Part shown: positions 53,404 through 64,000 of the stretch, in pieces
Position numbering within the stretch: position 1 is the stretch's first letter
Layout of the letters: each line of letters opens with the position of its first letter
From: Branchiostoma belcheri
Lineage: Eukaryota > Chordata > Leptocardii > Amphioxiformes > Branchiostomatidae
NCBI RefSeq assembly: GCF_001625305.1
Contig: NW_017803910.1
Coordinates: 2,583,754 to 2,647,753 of the forward strand
DNA: 64,000 nucleotides
Reading direction: 5' to 3'
Translations under genes and position numbers: made by a program
Notes under the pieces: generated by a model
Database searches by the model: none
Seen by the model: only the letters and a program-made list of their open reading frames with translations
What the model was told of the DNA's origin: nothing

Positions 53404-53890
53404 GTATCAACCATGCCCCCCTCCCCACCCTGTGGCTACCGGACCAGCTGTCCTCTCCCTACTTCACAATGCTGACAAAGAAAAACTTTAAATTCTAGGC
53501 TCTTTTGACCCCTTTAAGGTGCTTTTTTGACCCCTTTAAGGTGCCTTTTTACCCCTTTAGGGTGCTTTTTACTATACCCCTGAAAGATAATGGCTGCAAA
53601 TCAGACAACACTTGAGCCGTAAGATTACACCCTTAAATAGAAAATATATACTATCATTAATATGTAACTGTAAGCTTGATCCTCCCCTTTGCTTACAGAG
53701 CTCCCTTTACACTCCCTGTATGTAAAGACATAATGATATAGTTTTATTACACTAAGATATGGTTGTAGTTTTGTGCATTGAGCCCTATTCGGTTGAATGG
53801 AAGTTAAGAAGCCATCAGAACTCCACTGGGATAATGCCTAGCTTTGTCAAAGATTATTTGTAACATAATCCCATGTTTTGATATGACCAG
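53404..53890 (+). repeat. Intron 59 with ~26-bp minisatellite, 3 units
   Basis: Between about 53500 and 53575 the unit gacccctttaaggtgctttt is repeated three times with small changes. The remainder is plain. Confidence 0.75.
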
Positions 53891-54004
53891 ACCCTGTACA
53901 GAAAAGACTTCACCAAGGGCAAAGGTACTTTCACTGGTACAAATGGCATCATGGACTCTATGGATTATGAAAGGATCAGAAAAGCTTCTAAACTAAGCAG
54001 TGAG
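53891..54004 (+). CDS. NEB: Nebulin exon 60, single repeat
   Basis: 38 codons, TLYRKDFTKGKGTFTGTNGI start, MDYERIRKA core, ending LSSE before gtaaag. The DTP core is replaced by DSMDY. Confidence 0.91.
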
Positions 54005-54707
54005 GTAAAGACTTGTCGTGTGGGTGTACCTGTCCTTGGTGCTGAAATGTCGGTTACCGTGAAGTTGTTTGTCTCTGTTGTCATCAGGTAGTTGTTTTTG
54101 TCTTATGTCTCTTCAGTGTCCATGTACTATTTAAAACTGTGGATTTATACAAATATACAAGGCCCTGCTTCATTTTTAAGTAAAAGAAGTGTAGTTTATG
54201 TTGATTGGATTGTGTTTATTGGCTTGCATGAAATGAAAAGAAGCTTGTACTGTGGTGGTGTTCAGATACCTTTAACGTGAGTTTGGTCTGTTCCTTATTT
54301 GTTGGTCTTAAGCAACTGTTCTAGACAGTAGATCTCTGGTCATGAAAGGATAGCTGTGGTAGGAATTTTTTTGTCTGCCACTGTGCACCAGTTTTACCTG
54401 TCACTTCTTGGTATGCCAGTTGTCTGTTGGTCCTGCTAAAGGTCTTGAAGTTCCTTGTAACTCTGTATGCTTCAAAGATGCAGGTTAGATCTCTCTACCA
54501 TCAATTGTGGAAAAAGATCCTCTGTTCGGTTTTTATTAGTAGTAATCACTCTGTCTTTCATCTCAGATCATTTTGTCGGCCACATCAACTCAGGTCCTGG
54601 GAAAACATTTGCCTTTTTCTCAGTTTCTCAGTATCCCTAAGTAAGTGCCACTCCTATAATTCTTGTACTGACTTGTTACCATGGCAACCTGCCATTTTCT
54701 TCACCAG

Positions 54708-54806
54708 AATGAGTACAAGAAGGGCCGAAAGATGAACACGTACAACGCCGTCCTGGACACGCCAGACATGCTGAGAATCCGCAATGCCACAAAGATCTCC
54801 AGCGAG
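54708..54806 (+). CDS. NEB: Nebulin exon 61, single repeat
   Basis: 33 codons, NEYKKGRKMNTYNAVLDTP start, ending ISSE before gtagaa. Intron 54005-54707 has one tccttggtgctgaa motif near 54031 and is otherwise plain. Confidence 0.92.
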
Positions 54807-55615
54807 GTAGAAAAGGAGACTCGGCTGTTGTGTGGATGTGGATTGAAACTGATGTTGTGTGACATGACATTGTGATGCTGTTCAGACTGATTATTGTCAA
54901 GAGAAAATTGTATCATAGCATGGATTTGCTGTTGGTAACGTTACACCATCATATTAGCATGGTCAGATTTTTATCAATGTTCGTTTCATTTCCAGCATTT
55001 CCACATGTATTTGTCTTGTTTTAGTGCAAAATGTATTTCATGTTAATGGTAAGCATGAAGATGATCTAAACAAATACACATACTGTCTGCTTTATAATGT
55101 GAGTTCTATCCTTACTGTTGGTGAGGATCTTTTATTGCATGTTGAGTTCTTTTTGTTATTTCTTGCTTGATAAGAATGTAGCAATTGCTTATTTGCTACC
55201 ACCTCAAAGAAGGCAAAACAGTGCATTTTACATTTTGAGGACATTTTGTATGTCATACATGTCACAAAGTCTCAGAGCATGATCTTAGGATCTTGTCGTG
55301 TTTGAAGTTGTTGCTAAATCCAAAGCCATTTTCACTCCCCAACAACAGCAAGCTTGCAAGGACTGCTGGGAAGAGCCAGAGTGCCCATCCATTTTGCCTG
55401 ATGTTTGTTTTAACCTTGTATAACCTTGAAACACAAGAAATACCATGTCAGCCATGTTGTTCAATGTTCACCTCTGAACAAAAAAAACATTTGACATTGA
55501 GAAACAATTCTTTCTGTCAAACAAAATGGCTGATGTGGGGTTTCTATGTGTGACCTCTGGACAACAGAATCTTGTCTGACCTTTTTGCTCACCTCTGACC
55601 TCTGAACCCCTCCAG
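54807..55615 (+). other. Intron 61
   Basis: 809 bases of plain intron. I see no exon, element or array. Confidence 0.6.
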
Positions 55616-55835
55616 GTGAAATACCACGAGGACTTTGAGAAGCAGAAGGGGAAGGCGTACCACACGGTAATCGATGACCCCGAGCTCACGCGCGTCAAGA
55701 AGAACACGGTCATCCAGAGCAACCTGGCGTACCAGGGCGTCAAGGAGAAGCTTCAGACCATGGAGTCACGGCGACAGATGATCCCCGGGGAACACCCCAT
55801 GCCTCCGCCCGGCCCCGCGCAACAGCTCGGAACAC
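55616..55835 (+). CDS. NEB: Nebulin exon 62: last repeats and start of linker
   Basis: 73 codons plus one base. VKYHEDFEKQKGKAYHTV and DDPELTRVKKN are a full repeat; NLAYQGVKEKLQTMESRR starts the next and leaves the repeat pattern for a Pro-rich end. From memory this matches the vertebrate nebulin sequence VKYHEDFEKHKG, ERVKKN and NYRGIQRKVVEMEQKR at the end of the repeats. The donor is gtgagt, and the exon ends in phase 1. That is the switch from phase 0 to phase 1 in this gene. Confidence 0.93.
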
Positions 55836-56023
55836 GTGAGTTCTAACAGGCAGCTCTTAGAGTACACAGGATACTTAAACCACACCAATTTAATTGTTTT
55901 GGTTCTCAGATTTTTTAAAAACATGTTCAACTGGAGAACAACAACAAAAATGCAAAACATACCTGGTCCATTCATTTATTTCTCAAACAGCACAGGTAAA
56001 TACAGTAAATATACAACGCCATC

Positions 56024-57571
56024 CAGAGCTCGAAATACCCGGTGGCGCACTGGCGCGGCGCCACCTGATTTTGCTTGGCGCCACTTATTCCTAAACTCAG
56101 GTGGCGCAGCGCGCCACCTATAATTTGCGTGGATCGAGCCGCCAATCGCATGGATCGGGCCCCATTGTCGGCACAATCTTGTGAATTGTCGATGAATTGT
56201 CGATCTCGCCATGACGCCACAAAGAAAACGTTCTCATTGGTAGAAAATCAGACACCTCGCTGGCGTTTCACAACACAATTTTCATGTAAACAACTCCGAC
56301 TGTCCTTGTTTACATGCAAAGCGCGCCGATACAAAATCCTGCCGGCCGCCCGACCGACCGCATGCGACGCTAAGTTTTCGGCGGCTCGGCGGAAAAATAA
56401 TCCATCCCCAGAAGAAATTTTACGCATGAAAATAACAACTGCAACTTGTTTTCGTCGTTATATGAGTTTCTGAGGCCGTAAAATGTTAAAACGGTTGAAA
56501 TTTGTCGGAAAAAACAGCTCGAAAGACAGAATGAAAATGGCCGACGCTGCTTCCAACAATGTGGTCAAAGGTGAAGATAGCATCCAAGCGTCCAAGATAC
56601 ATGTACTAGTATTACACGCATGTAAAAAAAATTTTTCGGCAACGACAGAAATAAAAATTCACTCGTATTTTTAAAAGGTTAATTTGTAAACATTACCGAG
56701 AAATTTTCCGAATTTATTGGTTTCTAGTGTCAGAATATAATGTTGTTTCTATGAATGTGCGGTTGGATGCTGTGGGGGCTTTTACAATTGGGAGAATCAG
56801 ATATTAAGAGCATGCTTTCTTTCTTTCTTACTTTCTTTATTGAGTGTCTCTAAATTTTTTTTAGTATGAGTTTATAGACATAATCACATTTTTATTTGTT
56901 CAGCTGTGTCAATATGTGAATTTGTTTGGGAAATATGATTGGGTTAAAAAGTTTGGTATATATTAATTATGTCCGTAACACCTTAGGAATACTTGCTCCA
57001 AGTTCCAGGTAATAAGTACATGTACAATTTGTATCATGTATTTTTCACTTGTTGAACTTGTGGAAGCACCGTGGGCCCCTACGGGTTAGGGGTCATCCGG
57101 GGAACCTATGCCCAATTTTTAATCAAGGGAGCTAATACCATTTTTTATTAGATTTTGAAGATTTGTCCGGGGGGTATGTTTATTCCGGGGGGGTATGTTT
57201 ATTTGGCAGATGAGAGTAACATTATCCTTGCGCAAACGAAGAACATGGCGCACGTAATACCACCCGCATAAGTGTGCCGCCATGTAGAGGCGTGGCATTC
57301 CCACGGCGGCAGCCCTGTGATGAAGTGATGTAAAGGTGGCATTCTTTATTAAAACATTGTTGTTTGAGAGCTTTTGTGTTCTTTACATTACTTTATTTTA
57401 TAACATAAAACTTAAGTAGTTAACTAGAAGAAAACGTAATAGATATAAGTAGCAGATTTGAAGAAAATGATAACTTGGAAGTGTTGCCACTTGAATACTG
57501 ATGGCGCCACCTGGCTTTTGACTCAGGTGGCAACATGCGCCACCTGGCTGAAAAAAGTATTTCGAGCCCTG
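56024..57571. mobile_element. hAT-type DNA transposon, non-autonomous, 1.55 kb
   Basis: The left end is CAGAGCTCGAAATAC and the right end, read in reverse complement, CAGGGCTCGAAATAC, the CAG(A/G)G start typical of hAT elements. Repeated GGCGCCACCTG motifs lie just inside both ends. A clean 8-bp target duplication is not seen; only ccatc flanks both sides. Short frames (56075-56473, 56483-56674) do not add up to a transposase, so it cannot move on its own. Confidence 0.72.
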
Positions 57572-58523
57572 CCATCACTTCGCAGCCATTAAGGCTGAGT
57601 TGTGGGCATTGAAACATTTAACAATAGCTAAAATCAAAAGAAACACAAGGAAAACAAAGCCTGAGGGACATGTTTATGCCTTAGTGCACTATGTTTCATA
57701 TTCAAGTTTCATATTCAAGTTTCCTCCCTACCCTCTGCTTTTTAGATGTCTGCTTGCTATAGTTCTAATGTCTGAGAACCAAGAAATAAATTGGTGTGGA
57801 CTGACTGTGCAAGGGACAGATGAGATTTTTGTCTTTCCTTTCAGGCAGCAATATTGCTACTAAGGTAAGTATGAGCTTGTAACCAAGGTAAGGTACTTTT
57901 CAGAGTGGCCTTCTTGTAAGAAAGGGAAAAAAGAGGTAAGTATACCTGGCAGAAGAAGAACAGGAGCATGTGATGGTGAGAGCGTTTGTGACAGTCGTAG
58001 TAACAAAGTTTACATGAGACTTTTTCATGCACTGATCATCTGCACTTCTATTAAATATATAATCAACTCATTGACTAACCCTTTTAAGAATGTGTCATAT
58101 TCGTGTTTAACAATATTGTAACGTTGCTTGGAAAGAGTCCCGAACTTCCTGAACTTGACAAGTGTTTGAAAGCACTATGAAATAATTCATTCATGACCTG
58201 CCTACTGCCTCTATGTACATGTAAGATAGACTGGACGGGGCACATGCACATAATGCAGCTGCAAGGCAGTACAAATGTCTAATGTCTGTACCCCAAAGTG
58301 CACATGTCTCTGTGTTTAGTACCATGAGGTATGTACTCCTAGAGATTGAAGTATGTCAGAGTCAAGTTGACATTTGAAAGTGCCTTGTGCAATTTTGAGA
58401 GTGTTTACTAACTAAAACTTGTACTCACCGTGTGTGAGCCATGTTATGTACTAAACTGTGCGGTCACCCACCCTGTAACTGCTTGAAGCATGTGCACTGA
58501 AGTTTGTGGTCACCTGTATGTAG
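57572..58523 (+). other. Intron 62, right part, ending in a gtcacc-type repeat
   Basis: A frame from about 57580 (HFAAIKAELWALKH) has the look of a decayed retroelement RNase H segment, but it is too short to assign. From about 58425 the sequence carries the gtgcact..gtggtcacc unit that forms an array in the next intron, and that unit supplies the acceptor of exon 63. Confidence 0.4.
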
Positions 58524-58667
58524 TGATGGACCCCCCCACCCACGGCATGGAAAGCATGAGTCTCCACGACGGGCATGATCGCATGATGCAACAACAACAA
58601 CAACAGGAGGAGGACCGGCACCTGGCCAGCATGCGCAGGCAGGAGAACCCCCCTATCTCCATTCAAA
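58524..58667 (+). CDS. NEB: Nebulin exon 63, linker (phase 1)
   Basis: 48 codons in phase 1: LMDPPTHGMESMSLHDGH, then MMQQQQQQEEDRHLAS and RRQENPPISIQ. It has a six-Gln run coded by CAA/CAG. Acceptor tgtatgtag, donor gtaagt. Phase 1 on both sides joins it directly to exon 62. Confidence 0.85.
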
Positions 58668-59089
58668 GTAAGTCGTTCCACCACTGTCAATGGTTGTCAG
58701 GACTGGTCCATTGTTTCATTTTAGGGAGCAGTTAGGGAATCAGATGTGCTACCAAAATGTCTTCATACATTGTCTTTCAAACACATGATGAAGATAACAA
58801 TATAAACATAGTTAATAAGATTTAAGACATCTGCTTCTCCTTTCTTGGTAAGGTAAGATGTCTCCATACTTTGAATCATCAACTTCCTTCAATGCAAACT
58901 GCTGTACAGTACATCCACTGTGTTACTTGTACAACCACTGAACATGTGCACCTTATAACTACATGTATATATTCCATATCTTGCTATAAACATTGTATTC
59001 AATTAACTATCTTCTTCCTTTTACACCGTTTGCTTGGAATGAAGTAGTTTTTCAACTGTGCTTAAAATGCTGTTTTCGCAGACTGAATG

Positions 59090-59532
59090 TACATTGTATG
59101 TACATTCACACAGTCACCACATCTGTGCACTAAAAGTTGGAACCATGGGGTCACCTGCACATTTACATTTACTTGTATGCACCAAAAGCCCACACTATGT
59201 ACACAGTCACCACATCTGTGCACTAAAACAATGCGGTCACCCTGCAACTGTTTGTACCAAGACCAAGAGCTCACACCATGTACACACTACTACATCTGTG
59301 TACTAAACCCTTATGGTCACCCTGAACATGTACATGTACCTGCACAATTACATTGTACTTGTACGTCACAATAGGCCACACCATGTACACAGTCACCACA
59401 TCTATGCACTGAATCCTTCTGGTCACCCTGGACAATTACAATGTACATGTACCTGTACGTCACAAAAGCCCACACCATGTACACTTGTCACCGCACCTGT
59501 GCACTAAAACGTTGTGGTCACCCTGCCTGTAG
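59090..59532 (+). repeat. Minisatellite, unit ~82-106 bp, ~5 copies, reaching the exon 64 acceptor
   Basis: The pattern caccatgtacacagtcaccacatctgtgcactaaa..ggtcaccctg repeats at about 59098, 59194, 59276, 59382 and 59476. The last unit runs into ggtcaccctgcctgtag, the acceptor of exon 64. The acceptor of exon 63 has the same context. Confidence 0.88.
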
Positions 59533-59607
59533 AAATGGAAGCCCGGATGGCTGCTGATGCTTCCTATGCCCAGTTCAAGGCCAAGGGGAAGGGCAAAGTT
59601 GGAGGAC
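59533..59607 (+). CDS. NEB: Nebulin exon 64, linker (phase 1)
   Basis: 25 codons in phase 1: KMEARMAADASYAQFK then AKGKGKVGG. Donor gtaagt. Being a multiple of three with phase 1 edges, it can be skipped in frame. Confidence 0.82.
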
Positions 59608-62023
59608 GTAAGTCAAAATGAGAAATAAAAGCAGGGAGGCCTTTAAGTTCTTTTTTTCAACGCAAATTTTTTTTTGGCAAAATTTTTTTCCTGCCAACAA
59701 TTACATGCAGACAAAATGCAACAGAAATCCATCCATCCTAAACAATTTTTCTGCCAGTAAGTGCATTACTGGTACAAAATCTGTATCTTTTTCCCATCAC
59801 TGAAACTGTCTTCTGCCTTTCTATACTCTCTGTTCACATATATAATTCTATTCTATCTTGAAAAACTGTTTTCCAAAACTGTACCTGTATACCCACAAGT
59901 CACTTCTATTTCCATACCTTGTCTTGGAGGCCTTCCTATTCATTATGAAAACCTTAGTGTACAGTTAGCAGTGTCATAATGTCTTGTATCCACTTGTGTT
60001 TCTTAATAGTATATCATTCCACAATGTTGCATGTGAGTCATTTATACGGTCATTATATGGGGTTTATAAAAGTAGCCCTTTTGTACTGAAAAGTCTGGGA
60101 GCAGCATACATGGATAGCTACTGATACTAACAGCACATAGAAAATGCATCCTCTATAAGATAGTGTGTATGATTTATGCATTTCTATGCATTGTATTAAT
60201 CATAGTTACATGACTGTGAACATCAAAGAGGAAAAAAGGACTTGCATGGGAAAACTTTGTGAATTCACACTGATTGTATTGTAAATGTATGTACACATGC
60301 TGGGTGCATTTTTCAACATGCATGGTGGGATACAAGATACAACACAAGTTCAACATACAGCTTGCTGCATCATGGTTTGATATGAGAATGTCGTTATTTG
60401 GATAAAGCCATATGATGAGAGTGATGTCAGTTTCCATTGGTTGAAACATACAGGTAGCATGCCTTTTTCAATGGGTCAATAGACAACAGAACTGTGAGTT
60501 TGTCTAGCTCTTGGTGCATTCTTGCATTTGGCCATGTGTTAACTAAGGTAGCAGAAGTAATTACAATGCTATGGAGTGTTATGTGTTGGAGATGAAGCCT
60601 GCCCTTGGTGCTGAAAACATGGTTATCCTACAGCAACTCTTCCAATGACTGCTTGAACAGGAATTATAGTCCAGAAGACTCCAGATAATATTATTTACTG
60701 GAGTGTCTTGTTATATTTCAGTCCATACCATGGTATGGATGAAATATATTGTGTTCTCTGATGTTTCTTCTCCTTCTCCTTCTCCTCCTCCTGCCAAACA
60801 GTCAAAGGGATTCAACTCCGCCATCATTCAGCCAAATGACTTGAAATTTGGCATGGAGGTAGAGTGGGCCAATACCCCCAGGCGTTTTTTTCATTTTTTT
60901 GATACATGCCTTTGAAAAATTTTTATGGAGGTTTTTTTGGGCATTTTTCGCCAAAAAATGGATTTTTGGATCCTGAGCCCTGGTGTTACAACCAAATGAT
61001 CTGAAATTCGGTATAAGGGTACCTTGAACATGTGTCTACAGAACAACAGTCACATATTTGGCATACACCACTTCCAAATGACTCATTTGGGGGACTTTAA
61101 TGGCTATTTACACCAAAAAAAGGGCCAAAAGTGCTATACCCGTTCCATGTTCTATCTAAAGAATGGCACGTTCTATCTGCCGTTGGCCATGGAACAGGTG
61201 TTCCATTGCGGGTTACCTGAGGTCACATTGCACCTAAGTGGTGCATAATGACCCACACATTCAATTTTATGTGCCTAAGACCTTCAAAATGTATCAAATC
61301 TCATCATTGTTAGTATTTGCATACCTGTAAGAAGATTAGTAAAGCTTTCGAGATTCAATGTGCTTGTTCTTGCATCTTTGTTCTCAATTACATGGCTACT
61401 ATATAATTCATTTATTTGAGAATCTTTGCCAGTTTTACACTGGGGTAAGTTTGGAATAGTCCACTTTTGCGTGGGAGGGAGATGGACTGAAATATGCTGT
61501 ATTTGCTCCCAAGCAAATGTCGGCCTCTCTAGTTCTTAATCATATTTTAACATGATTATTAGGTCTATGTATCTACAACTGGGGATCAATACATGTTGGA
61601 TCTTTGTTAACGTTCTTAAAGTGACAAAGGAGTTCAATAATTAAGAAGCCTGCTGGGTTTGAACTATGTAGTTTGTTAAAGAAATACCTCATACATGTAC
61701 TTATAGGATGATAAAACTCCGCTTTTTGCACTGTTTTCAAATTTAGTCTTCTTCTTAGAAAGTCTTACAGGTGGTTGTTGTCGGTTTTCATTCGTCAAAA
61801 TACATTAAGAAAAATACAATGTACGAACTCAGCAACATGCAAAAGAAATTCAATCTCTCATATTGGACAGTGTCTTAAATTAAATTCAGTCTCTTATATT
61901 GTACTATCAATGACAACCCTCAACAACCACCTTTTACTGTTAGATCATCTCTTAGACGTTTTCTTTCCTCCTTGTGATTTTGTTTTCCTGTTTTCTTTGT
62001 GTTCCTCTCCTGTGACTAACCAG
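59608..62023 (+). other. Intron 64, 2.4 kb, with unclassified repeat near 60.8-61.25 kb
   Basis: A cccttggtgctgaa motif lies near 60602. At about 60822-60866 and 60988-61020 two loosely similar blocks (ccaaatga.(t)tgaaatt.ggtat) occur, with short symmetric A/T tracts between. This looks like a decayed repeat of unknown class. The frame crossing 60822 is not an exon, since in phase 1 it meets a stop. Confidence 0.45.
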
Positions 62024-62113
62024 GGTACATGCCTATCAGGCTGGGTGACCCAGGCTCCATCTTTGATTACGAACCCTATGAGGGCAAGGAGGAGGCAGGC
62101 AGGGCTATCTATG
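62024..62113 (+). CDS. NEB: Nebulin exon 65, conserved DPGSIFDYEP linker motif
   Basis: 30 codons in phase 1: RYMPIRLGDPGSIFDYEP then YEGKEEAGRAIY. Vertebrate nebulin and nebulette have, as I recall, WRTNPGSVFDYDPAED in the stretch between the last repeats and the SH3 domain. Sharing this motif fixes the gene as nebulin-type and places the window near the C-terminus. Acceptor gactaaccag, donor gtacct. Confidence 0.9.
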
Positions 62114-62694
62114 GTACCTCCCTTTTCTCTTTCTTCTTTTCTTCTTTCTGTCATTTCTGGCTTTTCTTTGTTGTTTATGTTATTCTTAAACTTCTCTACA
62201 TGTTTGTTGATAGCAATTACTTTTCAGGAAGGTACAAATAGTTTTATGCTGAGGTTAAATGTTATTGAATTGAAAAATGCAAATAAGGAATGGCTAAGCT
62301 GGTTGCACTTTCCCAGGCTGACCCTACCCTATCCCCAGCAGTATGGTTCAAAATGGTCAAGGGGTTCTACTCTACAACATATATGTAGACTTACGAACAC
62401 TTTAGATTTAAGACACGAACATTCCAATACAGGATTCATACTATGGTAACTGTATAAAGTAGAATAACACAGGGTACTTTTAATGTGATGCAAGTCATTT
62501 CACAACACCCCAAAATAAACTGGTAATGTTATATCAAGATAATTTACATCTAGCTTGTACGTACTAGGATTAAATTCGAAGGTGTCTTAGACATAAGCTT
62601 GAGATATTGTACTAGATTGTCATCAAACATTGACCACCATCATCATCATAGCATTGACCACGGAGTTTCTTTTTCTTTCTCCTATCAATTACAG
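62114..62694 (+). other. Intron 65
   Basis: 581 bases, with a T-rich first part and otherwise plain sequence. Nothing recognised. Confidence 0.6.
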
Positions 62695-62721
62695 AAAAAG
62701 ACCAAAAGAAAAAGACCTTTG
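62695..62721 (+). CDS. NEB: Nebulin exon 66, 27-bp microexon
   Basis: Nine codons in phase 1, EKDQKKKTF, between a good acceptor (cctatcaattacag) and gtatac. It is predicted from phase and splice sites alone; its strongly basic content suits a linker. Skipping would keep the frame. Confidence 0.62.
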
Positions 62722-63327
62722 GTATACCTTAAGCTTCCTGTTTACATATTAGTAAGATAGCATGTGTAGTTTTGGGTGTGGAGCCTGACAGTCTATCATG
62801 TTAGCTACATCATACGAATGGATTGACGTACTAGTATTAAGAAGTGTTCACTTTATAGACTGTGCATTACCAAATGCTAGAACATAAATGGTAGGACTCT
62901 GGATGTGTTAGAAGTACAACATCATAGGAAAAGAGGCCATGCTTTCTTCTCTCCCTCTTTGAATGTAGTTTCTCCAAGAGACTATGTTTCTTGAGTACGT
63001 GTGCACAAGCACCACCCTTCCTCACTGCATGTCCAAGCTTGCATTGTAAGCGTTATGGAGCAAGTTAAATCCCTCATTTTGTTAATTCCACCATTGATTG
63101 CTATATGATTTATGCATGCAGCTCGCTGCTTAATTCAGCTTCTTGCAACTCTGCCTAGACAGTTAAACCTCTCATGTCAATGTGAAACACAACTGGTCAC
63201 AATTTCAAGCACCATTTGACACGTGAGGTTTAACTCTACTAACAGTAGTACTTCTCTGTACAGCTAACTTCCTTCTGTAGCTGTAGTAGTTCTCCACTCA
63301 TGCTCCTTCTGCCCCTGCTCCTCCAAG
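62722..63327 (+). other. Intron 66
   Basis: 606 bases, plain until a C/T-rich approach to the next acceptor. No further exon seen. Confidence 0.55.
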
Positions 63328-63396
63328 TTACCACTGCCACATGGAAGCCAGCCAAGCCCATTCGCACCATTGAAGACTTTGTGGTGGAAGAAGAGG
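63328..63396 (+). CDS. NEB: Nebulin exon 67, linker (phase 1)
   Basis: 23 codons in phase 1: VTTATWKPAKPIRTIEDF then VVEEE. The upstream tract ctccttctgcccctgctcctccaag is a strong acceptor; the donor is gtacat. Pro/Lys then Glu content recalls elastic PEVK-like linkers, which is inference. Confidence 0.78.
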
Positions 63397-63820
63397 GTAC
63401 ATATCATCTTTTCATCTTCTTCGAGCTTGTTTTATCTATCTTTTGCTTCTTTAAATCTGTCCATTCATAATTGTACGCCTGCCATTTCTTCTTTTGTCCA
63501 TTTAGAGCTTAAATGTATCACTCTATCTTCTTTGCAAACCTTTGTGTTTAAATCTAATAATCGTTATAGAATTTGCTGTTCACATTGTAACTATACCTAC
63601 AGTCATTTTTGTACACCGTATATGTTATTCTTTTGCGTACCATTAATAATGTTCAAAGTCCTTTGTTGCTTTTCCACCTTTGAATGCATGTTTGTTTTTG
63701 TATATATTTCTTCTCATTTGCTGATTGATACTCTAATCTATAAACTTGGTAATATTTATTTTCCCTTTTAATAATTTACTTTAATAACTTAAAGTGCTTC
63801 TCCTTATCTCCCAAAACCAG

Positions 63821-63841
63821 TCAGCGCCGCTAAAGTTGAGG
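63821..63841 (+). CDS. NEB: Nebulin exon 68, 21-bp microexon
   Basis: Seven codons in phase 1, VSAAKVE, after tctcccaaaaccag and before gtaatg. It is the last exon I can see; intron 67 before it (63397-63820) and the sequence after it (63842-64000) show nothing else. Confidence 0.6.
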
Positions 63842-64000
63842 GTAATGTTCTCTGTGCTATTTCTTCTGGACAGTTTCTGTTTCCCTCGCTTCTGTCTTTC
63901 CTATCGTATTCACAATCTCTTCTTTGTAAATCTCTTAACCTCTTCTTCATATCAAAAAGCATTTTAGTTCAGTCCCCTCCACCCTCATTGCATAACATGC

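Larger units (their letters stand above)
1..63841 (+). other. NEB: Nebulin gene, interior and 3' part (both ends outside window)
   Basis: One plus-strand gene accounts for all convincing coding sequence here. Nebulin is a giant protein of striated muscle that lies along the actin thin filament; its 35-residue helical repeats each bind an actin subunit through SDxxYK, and groups of seven repeats match the tropomyosin-troponin period. Seen directly: 52 short repeat exons, a 15-kb repeat exon, nine further repeat exons, then a repeat-free linker with DPGSIFDYEP, which resembles the vertebrate nebulin/nebulette linker ahead of the SH3 domain (compared from memory). The SH3 exon is not in view and should lie beyond 64000; earlier super-repeats and any N-terminus lie before position 1. 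Repeat exons join in phase 0 and linker exons in phase 1. A titin-like gene is excluded by the absence of Ig or Fn3 domains. Confidence 0.93.

Noticed and set aside
57845-57864. 20-bp microexon candidate between ctttcag and gtaagt (RSNIATK)
   Set aside because: If included after exon 62 it ends in phase 0 and the next exon would start with a stop codon. Direct joining of exons 62 and 63 is in frame.
60822-60858. Possible exon after cctgccaaacag, before gtagag
   Set aside because: In the phase 1 required by its neighbours it meets a stop. Part of it recurs near 60988, so it looks like a repeat.
1-64000. CRISPR array, operon or prokaryotic features
   Set aside because: The repeats are coding or intronic minisatellites in a spliced animal gene; no short regular direct repeats with unique spacers were seen.

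Overview
This window looks like lancelet (Branchiostoma-type amphioxus) genomic DNA. It is AT-leaning, with short introns on a regular spacing, many dispersed tandem intron repeats, tRNA-derived SINEs and small inverted-repeat elements. It lies almost wholly inside one very large plus-strand gene, a nebulin orthologue. Neither the 5' end nor the 3' end (an expected C-terminal SH3 domain) is in the window. The species call is inference. The gene call is strong: more than 60 exons carry nebulin repeats of 30-40 residues with the SDxxYK core, and the C-terminal linker matches the vertebrate nebulin linker at a DPGSIFDYEP motif.

Region 1 (1-32863): 52 small exons, nearly all phase 0, each normally holding one nebulin repeat and each cut at the same place inside SD|xxYK. 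They are ordered as super-repeats of seven nebulin repeats on six exons (about 35, 36, 36, 34, 30 and 67 codons; the last exon holds two repeats). Eight super-repeats plus a five-repeat remnant are visible. In one place two exons have fused (exon 42). The last repeat of each super-repeat carries a conserved cysteine motif (KCCSQYPFT type).

Region 2 (about 33437-48590): one giant exon of about 15.15 kb. It opens with about 1,300 residues that are not nebulin repeats: an acidic, proline-rich stretch, a Ser/Thr 13-residue repeat patch, a possible folded segment, and ten VGxKKExFE repeats. Roughly 98 nebulin repeats without introns follow. Their higher-order period changes along the exon: 2 repeats (219 bp, near-identical copies), then 4, then 7 (4+3). 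Four single-base gains in homopolymer runs break the reading frame between 44153 and 47024. Removing four bases makes the exon an exact multiple of three, so these are probably sequence errors, though the clustering deserves a check. Both exon edges are phase 0, so the giant exon could be skipped in frame.

Region 3 (49443-55835): nine more single-repeat exons, ending with the last nebulin repeats and the conserved post-repeat helix. Region 4 (58524-63841): six small phase-1 exons, two of them microexons of 27 and 21 bp, coding for a linker. All are multiples of three, which suits alternative splicing.

The introns hold two SINE copies, a 253-bp MITE with a 9-bp target duplication, a 1.5-kb hAT-type element, fold-back elements, LINE fragments, several minisatellites (unit lengths often 130-150 bp), a (GATT)n tract and long pyrimidine-rich stretches. 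I found no second protein-coding gene, no tRNA or rRNA gene, no CRISPR array and no retrovirus-like element.
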